Assembly: GCA_052387675.1 (NCBI GenBank)
Contig: JBQTIY010000018.1
Location: 1 to 61,324 of the forward strand
Length of the DNA: 61,324 nucleotides
Reading direction: 5' to 3'
Source of the DNA: JBQTIY01 sp052387675
GTDB taxonomy: Bacteria > Planctomycetota > B15-G4
This document shows positions 26,990 through 36,189 of this stretch, in pieces. The stretch's first letter is position 1, and every line of letters starts with the position of its first letter. The translations under genes were made by a program, and so were the position numbers. Below the pieces are notes generated by a model. It made no database searches and was not told where the DNA came from. It saw only the letters and a program-made list of their open reading frames with translations.

Positions 26990-29900
26990 GTCCGCGGACT
27001 TTGCGCCGCCAGCGCCTGGCCCCGCGCATCGCGCGCAGCGAGCGCGGCCTCGCGCTGATGATCGTCATTGTCGTGCTGGCGGCGCTGGCCATCATCGCCG
27101 CTCCCTTCGCGCTCTCGATGCGCGGCCTGGAGTCCGCCGCGCTGCTGGGCCTGCAGGGCGAAGTCGCGCGGGCGGATTTGGATCTGGCGCTCGAGGCGGC
27201 GCGCCGGCAGGCGCAGGCCACGCACCCTTTCCTCGACGAGCAGAGCCGCTGGAGCGATGACCTCGCCGAGCTGCAGCCGCCCGATCTGGCCGAGCGCTAT
27301 CCCGAACTGCTGCCGCGCGATCCGCGCGGCACGGTGGCCTCGGTGTCGCTCGCAGATGAGCAGGGCAAGGTGCCGCTCGGCAGCGCCTCTGTCTGGCTGC
27401 TGGGCAATCTGCTGGGCGGCCGCACACGCCTGAGCGAGCCGGTCACGCCGGCCGACGACGTGCTGCCGGTGGCCGGCACGCAGAGCTTCCCCGAGACCGG
27501 ACTGCTCTGGATCGGACGCGAGATCGTGGAGACCTCCTCGCGCGATGCGCGCTCCTTTGGCGATTGCCGCCGGGGCGCCGCCGCAAGCGCTCTGCCGATT
27601 TCCATCGCCACCTCTCATGAGGCCGGCGCCGAAGTCTTGGACCTGCGCCTGCTCCTGCTCGCTCAGCACGGCTGGCAGGCGCGGCCTGGCGCCTTCCAGG
27701 GTTTTCGCCGCGTGGATGCGCTGCGCGAGATCGGCATCTACGGCGAGGCCGGCTACTCCGCTGCAGAACTCGAAAGCGTGCGCCCTTACCTCAGCGTGCA
27801 CTGGGGGGCGCCGAGCTTTCGTGACGAACAGCGCGTGCTGGCCGGTGTCACGGGCCGCGACGGCGGGCCGGAACTGCGCGTGGCCGACGGCAGCCGCTAC
27901 GGGCCGGGGACCGTGCTCGCGCTGCGTCTGCCCGACGGGCGCAGCGAGCACAACCTCGTGCTCAGCGCTACGCACGAGGATCCGAACTGGCGGATTGCGC
28001 TCCTGCTGCCTTGCGGCCTACCGCTCGACGAGGGCGCAGTGCGCGTCGCGGCCCTCGCGCCGGCGCCGGTGAACATCAACACCTGCGCCCCGGCCGTGCT
28101 CACGGCCTTGCTCACGGGCGTCGGACTCAATCCGGTGCGCGATGTGATCAATGCGACGGAGGCCGAGATTCTGGCGGTGGCCCTCGTCGCGGCGGAGTTC
28201 AGCACCGATCCCTTGCTCATCGAGCCGCTCTTCGAGGAGGCCCTGGCCGCAGGCGACATCAGCCCGCTCGACTTGCAGACCGCGCTGGCCGAGCTGGTGC
28301 GCCTCGACCTAGCGCCCGGCGACTTGGGCGTGCAGGAACTGGCCACGCGCCTGGAGGGCCTCACCGCACGGCGCACAGCACGGCGTGTCTCGGCCAGCGA
28401 GGCGGCCGCGCTCGCGCAGCGCCTGCGCAGTGCCGCGCCGCGCAGCCCTGAGGAACTGCGCGCCGCACTCGATCTGGCCGTGGGCGAGGGCCTGCTCGAC
28501 CGCGATCAGCGCGACGCCTTGCTGATCAATGCCGTGGACAGCGCCGATGCCGCGCTGGTGGGCGGCACGGCGCCTTTCGCCTACGCTTCAGGCGGCGTGT
28601 TCACGCTGCAGGCCTCGGTGAGCCGCAACCAGGCCAATGGCCGCGAGATCGCGCGCCGTCACGCGCGGGAGATCGTCTCTGTTGCGCCGCCCGAAGAGAG
28701 TGCGCACCAGTTTCTGGCGCAGCGCGACTTCGACGAGGCGCTGCAAGTGGGCGCGCGGCGCTCCGGCTGGACCAGCTTTCCCGCTCTGCTGGAACTCGCG
28801 CCTCCGGGAGAGGCGGTGCCCGGGCGAGCCGGCCGGCTGCCCAGCCGGGCGGGCGGTCTGGTCGGCGGGCGTCCCGCGGCGGCGGAGTCACTGAGCGGCG
28901 GCTTTGCGGCACTCACGCCCGTGCGCAGTGCGCTGCCCGACACCGAGCACTTCGACGGGCAGCGGCCGGCCAACTCTCCGCGCGGCCTGGGCGCCGCGCG
29001 CCAGTTGCCGCTGGAAGCGCTCCGGCCGCAGCTCGTTTCCAGCCAGGGCCTGCTCGGCAGCTTCGCCGTGGAGTTCTGGTTCGAGCTGAGTGATGTCGAG
29101 GCCGAAACCGTGCTTTTCGACGGAGCCGCCGACGAGATCGAAGATCGCGTCGTGATCTTTGTGCGCGACCGGCAACTGGTGCTGCGCGTCGATCACACCG
29201 GCCTGCCCGACTTCGAAGCCCGCCTGCCCGAGGGCCGCTCGCCGCCGGGCGGAGAGATTCGCTACGCCTTCGATGACGGGCTGCAGCTCCTGCCCGGCGT
29301 GCCTTACCACGTGGCGGCGCTTATCGGCGGCGCGCGCGACACGCGGCTGGCGCTCTTCGTTGACGGAGTGCCGCGCGGACGGCGCAGCTTCACCACGGCC
29401 CTCACGCGCGACCTGCCGGCCGGCAGCGAAGCGATCGACGTCCACGTGGCCGACACCTCGGGCTTTCCGCAGAGCGGCGTGCTGCGCGTGGGCGGGGAAT
29501 TCCTGGAGTTCGTGAAGACCAGCCCGGGCGTCTTTCGCGCCGAGCCCGCGGGCCTGAGCGATCCCTTCGGCGGGCGCGGCCGGCGCGGCAGTGTGGGTGC
29601 GGCGCATCCGGCCACCGAACTCGTGGAACTGGCCGGCTGGACGCGGCCACTGGATTCCAAGCCGGCGGCGCGCGGCAACGGCACCCTCGCCTCGGCGCTG
29701 GATGCCTTCACCGTGGCCGAAGTCGACGGTGCGCAACTCACTGACGAGATTTACATGTCGGTGGTCTCACAGGCCACAGGCCAGACCATCGATGTGCTGC
29801 TGGGCACTGGACTCATCGCCACGGCGGCCACGATTCCGCTGCGAGCAGCGGACGTGCCGCTGGAAGCCAACAGTTTTCAGTCCAGCGGCGGCCACGCCCT

Positions 29901-32130
29901 GCTGGTCTGCGACTACGGTTTTGATGCCCTCACCGGGGCGACCATCGCCGATCCCAGCAATCCCACGGTGCAGACGGAGCTGGGCGGGCGCACCAAGGGC
30001 GGCTTCCTGGGCGGGGCCGAAGTTATTCGCTACACCGCCTTCGACGGCACGCGGCTCACGGGCGTGAGTCGCAACGAGAGCGGCATTCCGGTGGCGACGG
30101 GCAGTTGCCCGGCGAGCGATCTGCTTTCAGCCACCCAGCCCAATCTCGTCTATGGCGGCAACCGCGCGTGGGATGTGGCGCGCGAGTTCGTCACCACCTT
30201 CGATGTGACCATGACCGGCGCCGGCATCGGCTTGCCCACCAAGGTCCGCGTGCTCGTCGTGCCCATCTCCGTGGGCGTCTCCGGCGGAGAGCTGTACGCC
30301 GACTACCATCCCGAACCGGAGAGCGGTTACAGCGGCCGGCCCGCTCTGACGCAGATCGACCTCGACTTCCCGGAGGGCGCCAATGCCACCGAGTGGATTC
30401 GCTGGGACACGGCCGCGGACGGACTGCTCGTGCGCGACGAGGCGGCCGCGATCAACGGCGCGCTGAATGCCATCGCCAGCAGCCTGGTCTGGAATGGCGA
30501 CACGAGCAGTGTGGGGGAGGACCTGCTGGAGCGGCTCGACGATGAGCTGGACTTCCGCGGCCAGGCCGGCACGCGCGCTGGCAGCCATGCCGGCGGGGCG
30601 CGTGTGCTGCCGGTGCATCTGCTTGGCGGCTGGTTTACACCCAGCTTCGAGCCGCAGCTGGGCGTGCCCGGGCGTCACGATGCCATCACGCTGGTGAACC
30701 CCGGGCATGTGCTCGAGAATCCGGGTGGCCGTGAGTGGCACCGCGTGAATCATGCCGCCCTCAACGACGACGACTGGGGCAGCTTGGCGCTCGTCGCGCT
30801 GCGCGATCCGGTGGGCGGCGATTTCCGCCGCGCCTGGGCCTACAACCAAGAGGGCGAGCCAACCGGCCTGGCCGTGGCCGACCTGGACCTGGAGAAACTC
30901 TTCGACGAAACCGAGGACGGCCAGGCCAGCCAGTTGGCGCTCGAGACGCTCAATGCCGATGCGCGACTCTTCACGCGCATGGTCTGCGGGCCCTCCGGTG
31001 AGCTGCCCACGCGGCCGCCGCAGAACTTCCATCTGAACGAGGACTACTCCGGGCGCGCCAATGCGGCGCCGGCCACGATCGACGAGCTGCGCTTCCACGC
31101 GCCGCAAACTCCCAGTCCTTGGGTGCCCGACACGGGCCGCTATGTGCTCGACGAGGAGCTCACCTTCGAGGAGGACCGCCAGCTCGAGCTGCGCGTGGAT
31201 GAGATCGAACTGCCGCACTCTCGCAAGCGCGGCGCGCTCCTGGGCGCGGACGCGCTCGAAGTGCTCTCGGAACTGCCGCAGGCCGGCGGGCTCTTGCTGA
31301 TCGGTGAAGAGATCGTGGGCTATGCCGGTCTGGATCCCACCGACTCGGGCGCGGTCTACCTCACGCAGCGCGGTCTGTACGGCACAGCGCGCGCGCACCA
31401 CGCTCGCGAAGAGGCCGTGACGCCGCTGCTCTTCTGGCCGGCCTCGCCGCTCGCGGCCAGCCTCACCGCCGACGAAGCCAGCCTCGTCGTGGAGGACGGC
31501 GCGCAGTTCCCCGCAGCCGGCGGGCTGCTTTGGGTGGATGACGAACTCATCGGCTATGTCGGCAACGAGGACGGCCTGCTCACGATGCCGGCGCGCGGGG
31601 GCGGGAGCCGGGCCAGTGCGCGCGGCCTGCTGCGGGGCCGCTTCGGCACGCTGCCTGCGCCGCACGACGCCGGGGCCATGGTGCGCTGGATGCCCGAGCG
31701 ACTGCAGGACCGCGCCCTGCTCGGTGAGGACGAGCCGGAATCGCAGAGTCTCGTGCTCACGGTGCGCGCGCCCGGGGCCTTCTTCACCGATCTCATCGTC
31801 ACGGCCCAACTGCCGCTGCCCGGCGTGGAGCTGGCGCTCCGCGCTGTGCACGACCGGCTGGCCTCGCCGCACGATGACCCCGCGCTGCGCCCGGCGCTCC
31901 TGGCCGGGTCACTCGCGGGCCGCGAGGGCGAAGGCGAGCGGCGGCTGGCTTTGCCGCTGCGCCGCCAGGCGGATCTGCTCGAGCTCTACTGCTTCGCGCT
32001 CTGGGGCGCGGGCGCCTTCGATGCGACGGGCCACGCCAGCAATGCTTGGAAGCTGGGCCCGGAGATCAAGGCCGTCACGGTGGGGAACTTGCAGCCGACG
32101 CTGGTCCTCGAGCGCGAGGAGTGGCGATGA
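26986..32130 (+). CDS. Giant GspK-like minor pseudopilin
   Basis: The product has 1,714 residues against about 300-350 for usual GspK. The N-terminus ERGLALMIVIVVLAALAIIA is a GspK/PilX-type signal and helix. Unlike most pseudopilins it lacks Glu at position 5, as GspK proteins do. VNINTCAPAVLTALLTG at about residue 362 is the GspK SAM-like motif. A LamG-like domain spans about 672-805 (FAVEFWFELSDVEAETVLFD, RLALFVDGVPRG). Four short modules of the form G-x-x-x-x-x-x-E-h-h-x-Y followed by R-G-x-x-G occur near 820-870, 1009-1042, 1430-1475 and 1495-1565. Start and stop overlap the neighbours by four bases each. It would cap the pseudopilus tip. Confidence 0.8.
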   Translation: MSPRTLRRQRLAPRIARSERGLALMIVIVVLAALAIIAAPFALSMRGLESAALLGLQGEVARADLDLALEAARRQAQATHPFLDEQSRWSDDLAELQPPDLAERYPELLPRDPRGTVASVSLADEQGKVPLGSASVWLLGNLLGGRTRLSEPVTPADDVLPVAGTQSFPETGLLWIGREIVETSSRDARSFGDCRRGAAASALPISIATSHEAGAEVLDLRLLLLAQHGWQARPGAFQGFRRVDALREIGIYGEAGYSAAELESVRPYLSVHWGAPSFRDEQRVLAGVTGRDGGPELRVADGSRYGPGTVLALRLPDGRSEHNLVLSATHEDPNWRIALLLPCGLPLDEGAVRVAALAPAPVNINTCAPAVLTALLTGVGLNPVRDVINATEAEILAVALVAAEFSTDPLLIEPLFEEALAAGDISPLDLQTALAELVRLDLAPGDLGVQELATRLEGLTARRTARRVSASEAAALAQRLRSAAPRSPEELRAALDLAVGEGLLDRDQRDALLINAVDSADAALVGGTAPFAYASGGVFTLQASVSRNQANGREIARRHAREIVSVAPPEESAHQFLAQRDFDEALQVGARRSGWTSFPALLELAPPGEAVPGRAGRLPSRAGGLVGGRPAAAESLSGGFAALTPVRSALPDTEHFDGQRPANSPRGLGAARQLPLEALRPQLVSSQGLLGSFAVEFWFELSDVEAETVLFDGAADEIEDRVVIFVRDRQLVLRVDHTGLPDFEARLPEGRSPPGGEIRYAFDDGLQLLPGVPYHVAALIGGARDTRLALFVDGVPRGRRSFTTALTRDLPAGSEAIDVHVADTSGFPQSGVLRVGGEFLEFVKTSPGVFRAEPAGLSDPFGGRGRRGSVGAAHPATELVELAGWTRPLDSKPAARGNGTLASALDAFTVAEVDGAQLTDEIYMSVVSQATGQTIDVLLGTGLIATAATIPLRAADVPLEANSFQSSGGHALLVCDYGFDALTGATIADPSNPTVQTELGGRTKGGFLGGAEVIRYTAFDGTRLTGVSRNESGIPVATGSCPASDLLSATQPNLVYGGNRAWDVAREFVTTFDVTMTGAGIGLPTKVRVLVVPISVGVSGGELYADYHPEPESGYSGRPALTQIDLDFPEGANATEWIRWDTAADGLLVRDEAAAINGALNAIASSLVWNGDTSSVGEDLLERLDDELDFRGQAGTRAGSHAGGARVLPVHLLGGWFTPSFEPQLGVPGRHDAITLVNPGHVLENPGGREWHRVNHAALNDDDWGSLALVALRDPVGGDFRRAWAYNQEGEPTGLAVADLDLEKLFDETEDGQASQLALETLNADARLFTRMVCGPSGELPTRPPQNFHLNEDYSGRANAAPATIDELRFHAPQTPSPWVPDTGRYVLDEELTFEEDRQLELRVDEIELPHSRKRGALLGADALEVLSELPQAGGLLLIGEEIVGYAGLDPTDSGAVYLTQRGLYGTARAHHAREEAVTPLLFWPASPLAASLTADEASLVVEDGAQFPAAGGLLWVDDELIGYVGNEDGLLTMPARGGGSRASARGLLRGRFGTLPAPHDAGAMVRWMPERLQDRALLGEDEPESQSLVLTVRAPGAFFTDLIVTAQLPLPGVELALRAVHDRLASPHDDPALRPALLAGSLAGREGEGERRLALPLRRQADLLELYCFALWGAGAFDATGHASNAWKLGPEIKAVTVGNLQPTLVLEREEWR

Positions 32131-33152
32131 AGCGGCGCACACAGGGCTTCACGCTGCTCGAACTCCTGGCCGCGACGGCGCTCTTCGCCGTGCTCGGCAC
32201 GATGCTCTTCCAGATCGTGCGCGGCGCTCTCGATGTCTGGGCGCTGGGCGAACGCAACCGAGAGATGCACGATCGCTCGGCGCCCGTGCTGGAACTTCTG
32301 GCAGAGGACCTGCGGCGCGTATGGCCGGGCCAATCGTCGGGCGAACAGGCGGCGCGCTTGCTCTGCACGCTGCGCGAGGAAACGGAAGCCGGCGACTCCG
32401 AGACGCGCGTGCCCCTGCTGCGTTTTGTGCGCCTCGCACGCACCGATCCCTCGGCGCCCCCCAGCGACGGACTGGTGGAAACGCTGGTGACGATGGCCCG
32501 TCCCAAAGGCCAGGCGCTGCATGTGCTGGTGCGCCGCGACCGCCCGGGGCTGGGCGGCGAAGGCAGCCTGCTGGAGGCCGAACTGCCCTTCAGCTCTGAG
32601 CAGTTGCTGAGTGGCGCGCAGACGCTGGCCACCGGCGTGCTCTGGTTCGGCGCGGAGTTTTGGAGCCAGGGAACGGAGCGCTGGGAGGCGCAGTCGCCCG
32701 GCGATGCGGGCGCCGCGCTCTCGGCCTGGGACAGCACGCGCGGACTGCTGCCGCCCGAGGATCCGGCCTTCCCTCTTGGTCTCGGTGCGGCGTCACTGAG
32801 CGCGGGGCACGATGACATCCTGCCGCGCTTGGTGCGCCTCACGCTCGTGCTCGATGACACCGAGCGCGGCCAGGCCGGCGCCCTGGCCAATGCGCTGACT
32901 CCGCAGAGCACACGCGTAGAACTCGCTTCGGCGGGTGTACTGCAGCGCGCCGAACTGCCCGATCACGTGCTCATCGACCAGGAGTGGATGGCCGTGCAGT
33001 CGGTGGAGGGGCGCTCGCTCGTCGTGCAGCGCGGGCGGCGCGGCAGCCGGGCCGTGCCTCACGACGAGGGCGCACCGGTGCGCATCGGACAGAGCTTCGA
33101 GCGCGTCGTGGCGCTGCCGACAGCGCGCGAACACTGGAGCTCCAACCCATGA
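32127..33152 (+). CDS. GspJ-like minor pseudopilin
   Basis: The prepilin signal is MKRRTQG|FTLLELLAATALFAVLG, with Glu at mature position 5. The product is 341 residues, longer than typical GspJ (about 200). The N-terminal half has the LELLAEDLRRVWPGQ segment expected after the pilin helix. Near the C-terminus (about 273-335) is the module VLIDQEWMAVQSVEGRSLVV followed by QRGRRGSRAVPHDEGAPV. This is the same module found in the giant GspK-like protein. Start and stop overlap the neighbours (ATGA on both sides). Confidence 0.8.
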   Translation: MKRRTQGFTLLELLAATALFAVLGTMLFQIVRGALDVWALGERNREMHDRSAPVLELLAEDLRRVWPGQSSGEQAARLLCTLREETEAGDSETRVPLLRFVRLARTDPSAPPSDGLVETLVTMARPKGQALHVLVRRDRPGLGGEGSLLEAELPFSSEQLLSGAQTLATGVLWFGAEFWSQGTERWEAQSPGDAGAALSAWDSTRGLLPPEDPAFPLGLGAASLSAGHDDILPRLVRLTLVLDDTERGQAGALANALTPQSTRVELASAGVLQRAELPDHVLIDQEWMAVQSVEGRSLVVQRGRRGSRAVPHDEGAPVRIGQSFERVVALPTAREHWSSNP

Positions 33153-33655
33153 CCTTGTCGAGGCCGAGCGCGCGCCGGGAACGCGGTTTCACACTCATCG
33201 AGATCCTCGTGGCGCTCACGATTTTCGTCACCGCCATCGGCGGCATTCTGGCGCTCATGACCACGGCCTTGGCCATGCATCGCGACGGCCTGGCGGCGGC
33301 GCGCGTCTCCAGCGCGCTGGAGGGCGTGGTCGGGCAGCTTGCTCTGGAGGTGGCGGCCGGCGAGCATCGCGCCGAAAGCCGGCTGGGCGCCGAAGGCCGG
33401 CTGGGCGCCGAGAGCAGTCCGGGCACCGAGTCCTCGCAGGCCTCGTGGCGCGACATTCCGCCCACAAAGAACCCCGACGGCCTGTGGTACCAGGTCCAGT
33501 TCCGAGTGCCCGCCGAAGGGGGCCTGCTGGCCGAGGTGAAGCTGGCGGAAAGCCAAAAAGCTCTCGCCCGCGCCCAAGCCGTGACCGTGCCGCTCAGTCA
33601 TGCGCTTTTGTCACGCAGCGCCGTGCTGCGCTTCTCGCGCCCCAGCCTTCGCTAG
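33149..33655 (+). CDS. GspI/PilV-like minor pseudopilin
   Basis: The prepilin signal is RRERG|FTLIEILVALTIFVTAIGG, with Glu at mature position 5. The 168-residue size matches GspI. After the helix comes a variable loop with two tandem 18-base coding repeats (33378-33413, GRLGAE-type), then a short C-terminal domain. It is the last gene of the operon. GspI, GspJ and GspK together form the pseudopilus tip in type II systems. A new promoter and a secreted-protein gene begin within 15 bases of its stop. Confidence 0.78.
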   Translation: MTLSRPSARRERGFTLIEILVALTIFVTAIGGILALMTTALAMHRDGLAAARVSSALEGVVGQLALEVAAGEHRAESRLGAEGRLGAESSPGTESSQASWRDIPPTKNPDGLWYQVQFRVPAEGGLLAEVKLAESQKALARAQAVTVPLSHALLSRSAVLRFSRPSLR

Positions 33656-33658
33656 AAT
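33653..33658 (+). promoter_or_regulatory. Candidate -10 box upstream of the zinc-finger secreted protein
   Basis: TAGAAT (33653-33658) overlaps the end of the pseudopilin gene and lies 10 bases before the ATG at 33669, so the transcript would have at most a few leader bases. The -35 region is weak. Confidence 0.4.
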
Positions 33659-33668
33659 CGACACCCAC

Positions 33669-35162
33669 ATGCTTCGCACACCGGCTCTGCTCTTCGCGCT
33701 GACCCTGCTCGCGGCCCAAGTCTGGGCCGCGCCGCAGTCGGCCGAGTCCGAGATCGTGCGCCTCGCCGACGGCACGCTGCTACACGGCGAGATCCTGGAG
33801 TTCGATGAGGCCACCGGCATTCTGCTGAAGCGCGTGGACAACGGCGGCACGCTGCAACTGCGCTGGGAGCATCTGCCGCTGGCCGAAGTGAAACGCCTCA
33901 AGGCCTCGCGCGGCTTTTTGGGTGAAGAGCCCGAGCCTTGGCTGGTCAGCGTGGCGCGGCTGGTGCTCGCCAACGGCACCACGGAGCTGGGCGTGCTCGT
34001 GGAAGACGGGCGCTCCGATGTCTTCACGCTGCGGCGCCGCCACGGCACCGACAGCTTCCCGCGGCAGTACGTGCGCGCGGTGGAGTCGGCCAAGGTCGAT
34101 GGCTTGGCCGTCTACTCGCCGGCCGACCTCTATCAGCTCATCGTGGCCGAGCGCGGCGTGCCGGCCTCCGCCGAGCAGCACTTCGACCTCGCTGTGGTGT
34201 GCGAGGGCGCCAGCCTGCACGCGCAGGCATTGGAGCACTACACCGCGGCCCAGCAGCTCGATGCGGCCTACCGGCGCGAACTCATCGCCACGCGCCTGCA
34301 GCGCGCCAAGGTGCGCGTTGAGAACGTGGCCGAGACGGCCCAGCTCGATGGCATTCGCAATCGGCTCTACAAGAAGCAGTTCGACGAGGCGCTCGAGGCG
34401 GTCGCGGCCTTTCGCACGCAATACCCCACAAGTTCGCAACTCGGCGACCTGGCCCAACTCGAAGCCGACATCGGCCGCGAGCGGCTGCGGCACTACGCCG
34501 AGAAGGCCGTGCCCGACTACTACTCCTTCCTCGGCAAGAGCCTGTTCGAGATCGCGCGCAATCCGCAGATGACCATCGACGCGGCGCAGGAGCTGCTCGA
34601 GACCTCCGTCCACGAAGAGATCGTGGCCCGGCTGGCCAGCAACTACCGCATGTCGCCCCAGGGCGTCGAGGAACTCTGGCGGGAGCGCCGCGGCGGCAGC
34701 GTGCGCACGGCCGGCTACGGCAGCGGCACATTCATTCTCGGAGCGGCCAAGGCCCTGCGCCTGCTCGGCCCGGATGCCGAGAGCAAGGCGGGTGCGGCCG
34801 AGTCGAGCGAGGCTGTCGATCCAGACGATTTGCAGGCGCGCATCGAGGAGGTGCTGAAGAAGCGCCAGCAAGAGGCGGCGGCGCGCGCTGAGGCCAGTCA
34901 GGCGGCCAAGGCGCTCAAGGGCGGCCTGAGTCCCGATCAGTGGTGGGAGCAGGCCACCTTCGATGATCGGCAGCGCTGGCTCACGGCTTGGTATGCCGAG
35001 TTCAGCGGCCACCTCGAAGCCCTGCGCGCCAAGTTCAACGATTGCCGCATCTGCAATGGTCTGGGCACGATCCAGGGCGTGAACGAGAAGAACGAAGTCG
35101 TCACCGTCGCCTGCTCGACCTGCAAGGGTCTGAAGTCCGAGCGCCTTGTCAACTTCCGCTGA
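33669..35162 (+). CDS. Secreted protein with C-terminal DnaJ-like zinc finger
   Basis: The 497-residue protein starts with a clear signal peptide (MLRTPALLFALTLLAAQVWA). Residues 25-75 form a small beta domain around LADGTLLHGEILEFDEATG and LRWEHLPLAEV. A helical, TPR-like middle follows, with an Ala/Lys/Glu-rich coiled region near 390-415. At the C-terminus CRICNGLGTIQG and CSTCKGL form a CxxCxG pair, as in DnaJ-type zinc fingers. The family is not recognised further. The ATG at 33669 is chosen for the signal peptide and the -10 box upstream. It overlaps the following PPIase gene by 17 bases. Confidence 0.75.
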   Translation: MLRTPALLFALTLLAAQVWAAPQSAESEIVRLADGTLLHGEILEFDEATGILLKRVDNGGTLQLRWEHLPLAEVKRLKASRGFLGEEPEPWLVSVARLVLANGTTELGVLVEDGRSDVFTLRRRHGTDSFPRQYVRAVESAKVDGLAVYSPADLYQLIVAERGVPASAEQHFDLAVVCEGASLHAQALEHYTAAQQLDAAYRRELIATRLQRAKVRVENVAETAQLDGIRNRLYKKQFDEALEAVAAFRTQYPTSSQLGDLAQLEADIGRERLRHYAEKAVPDYYSFLGKSLFEIARNPQMTIDAAQELLETSVHEEIVARLASNYRMSPQGVEELWRERRGGSVRTAGYGSGTFILGAAKALRLLGPDAESKAGAAESSEAVDPDDLQARIEEVLKKRQQEAAARAEASQAAKALKGGLSPDQWWEQATFDDRQRWLTAWYAEFSGHLEALRAKFNDCRICNGLGTIQGVNEKNEVVTVACSTCKGLKSERLVNFR

Positions 35163-36159
35163 GCGCGCGCAGATCGTCGGCGCGGCGCTCAGCGTGGCGC
35201 TCGCTGTGGCGCTTTGCCCGAGCGCGCTCTGGGCGCAAGAGACTGCCCCGGCGGCTCCCGTCACACCCGCCGCTCCCGCTGCGGCCTCCGCGCCCGCCGC
35301 CCAGCCCTCGGCAGCCGACCGGGTGGGTGTGGCCGAACTCAGCACGCTCGCGCGGCATGACGATGCCGTCGTGCTGATCATCGGCGATGTCGAACTGCGC
35401 CGCAGCGATGTCTTTCAGGTGCTGGACCTCGCCGCGCCGGGCCGCTCGGCCGAGGTCTTGCAGCAGATGATGCTCACGACGGCCGCCGAGCTCGATGCCC
35501 GGCGCGAAGGCCTGGACGTGCCGGCCGCCCTGCTGGCGCAGCGCATCGAGGAGGCCATCGCCGAGCAGCGCGTGAGCTTCGCGCTGGAAGTCGACGAGAC
35601 CATGCCGCTCGAGGAGTACTTGCAGGCTCGGCACGGCCTCAGCCCGGAACGCTACCGCGCCGAGGTGCGGCGCATGGTGCTGGCCGCGCTGCTGCTGGAG
35701 CGCGCCGTGCGTCTCGACCAATGGCGTATCGACCGGGACGAGTGCGCCGTGATCCTGGTGGAAGACCAGGCTCTCGCCTCCGACTTGGCCGAACAGCTCC
35801 GCGCCGGCGCCTCCTTCTCCGTGCTGGCGCGGCGTCACTCCTTGCACGAGTCGGCCGCGGCCGGCGGGGAACTGGGCATCGTGCCCACCGGCCTCGCGCT
35901 GCCCCTTTTGGCCGGTCGGGAGGCTCTGGCGCCCGGCGAAATCCTGGGGCCGGAACCCATCGAGCAGGGTGAGCGGCGCTACTGGCGAATTCTGCGCTTG
36001 GTCGACCGCGCGGCGGCCGATTCCTCGCCGTGGCCGCAACTCCGCGACCGCATCGAGGCTGCGCTGGCCGAGCGTCCGCTCCAGGCTCCCGAACTGGCGC
36101 TCTTTGAAGCGCGGGTGATCGACCGCTATCGTGTGCGGCGGTTGCCTGACGCCCCTTGA
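35146..36159 (+). CDS. Secreted parvulin-type peptidyl-prolyl isomerase
   Basis: The 337-residue protein has a signal peptide (AALSVALAVALCPSALWAQ) and a Pro/Ala linker, then a SurA-like helical N-domain (about 75-190). A rotamase domain at about 195-300 includes LRAGASFSVLARRHSLHES and GGELGIVPTGLALP, the PpiC/SurA core. It would help fold envelope or exported proteins. The start appears to be TTG at 35146, inside the end of the upstream gene, because the signal peptide begins there and no later start fits. The GG-x-LG motif is present, though isomerase activity cannot be proven from sequence. Confidence 0.78.
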   Translation: MSTSAERAQIVGAALSVALAVALCPSALWAQETAPAAPVTPAAPAAASAPAAQPSAADRVGVAELSTLARHDDAVVLIIGDVELRRSDVFQVLDLAAPGRSAEVLQQMMLTTAAELDARREGLDVPAALLAQRIEEAIAEQRVSFALEVDETMPLEEYLQARHGLSPERYRAEVRRMVLAALLLERAVRLDQWRIDRDECAVILVEDQALASDLAEQLRAGASFSVLARRHSLHESAAAGGELGIVPTGLALPLLAGREALAPGEILGPEPIEQGERRYWRILRLVDRAAADSSPWPQLRDRIEAALAERPLQAPELALFEARVIDRYRVRRLPDAP

Positions 36160-36189
36160 GCGATTCCCTGAGCGAGCCGTGGACGAGCG

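Noticed and set aside
33378..33413. Tandem 18-base repeat in the GspI-like gene as a mobile or regulatory element
   Set aside because: It is in frame, has only two units and lies in a variable loop, so it is an ordinary coding repeat.
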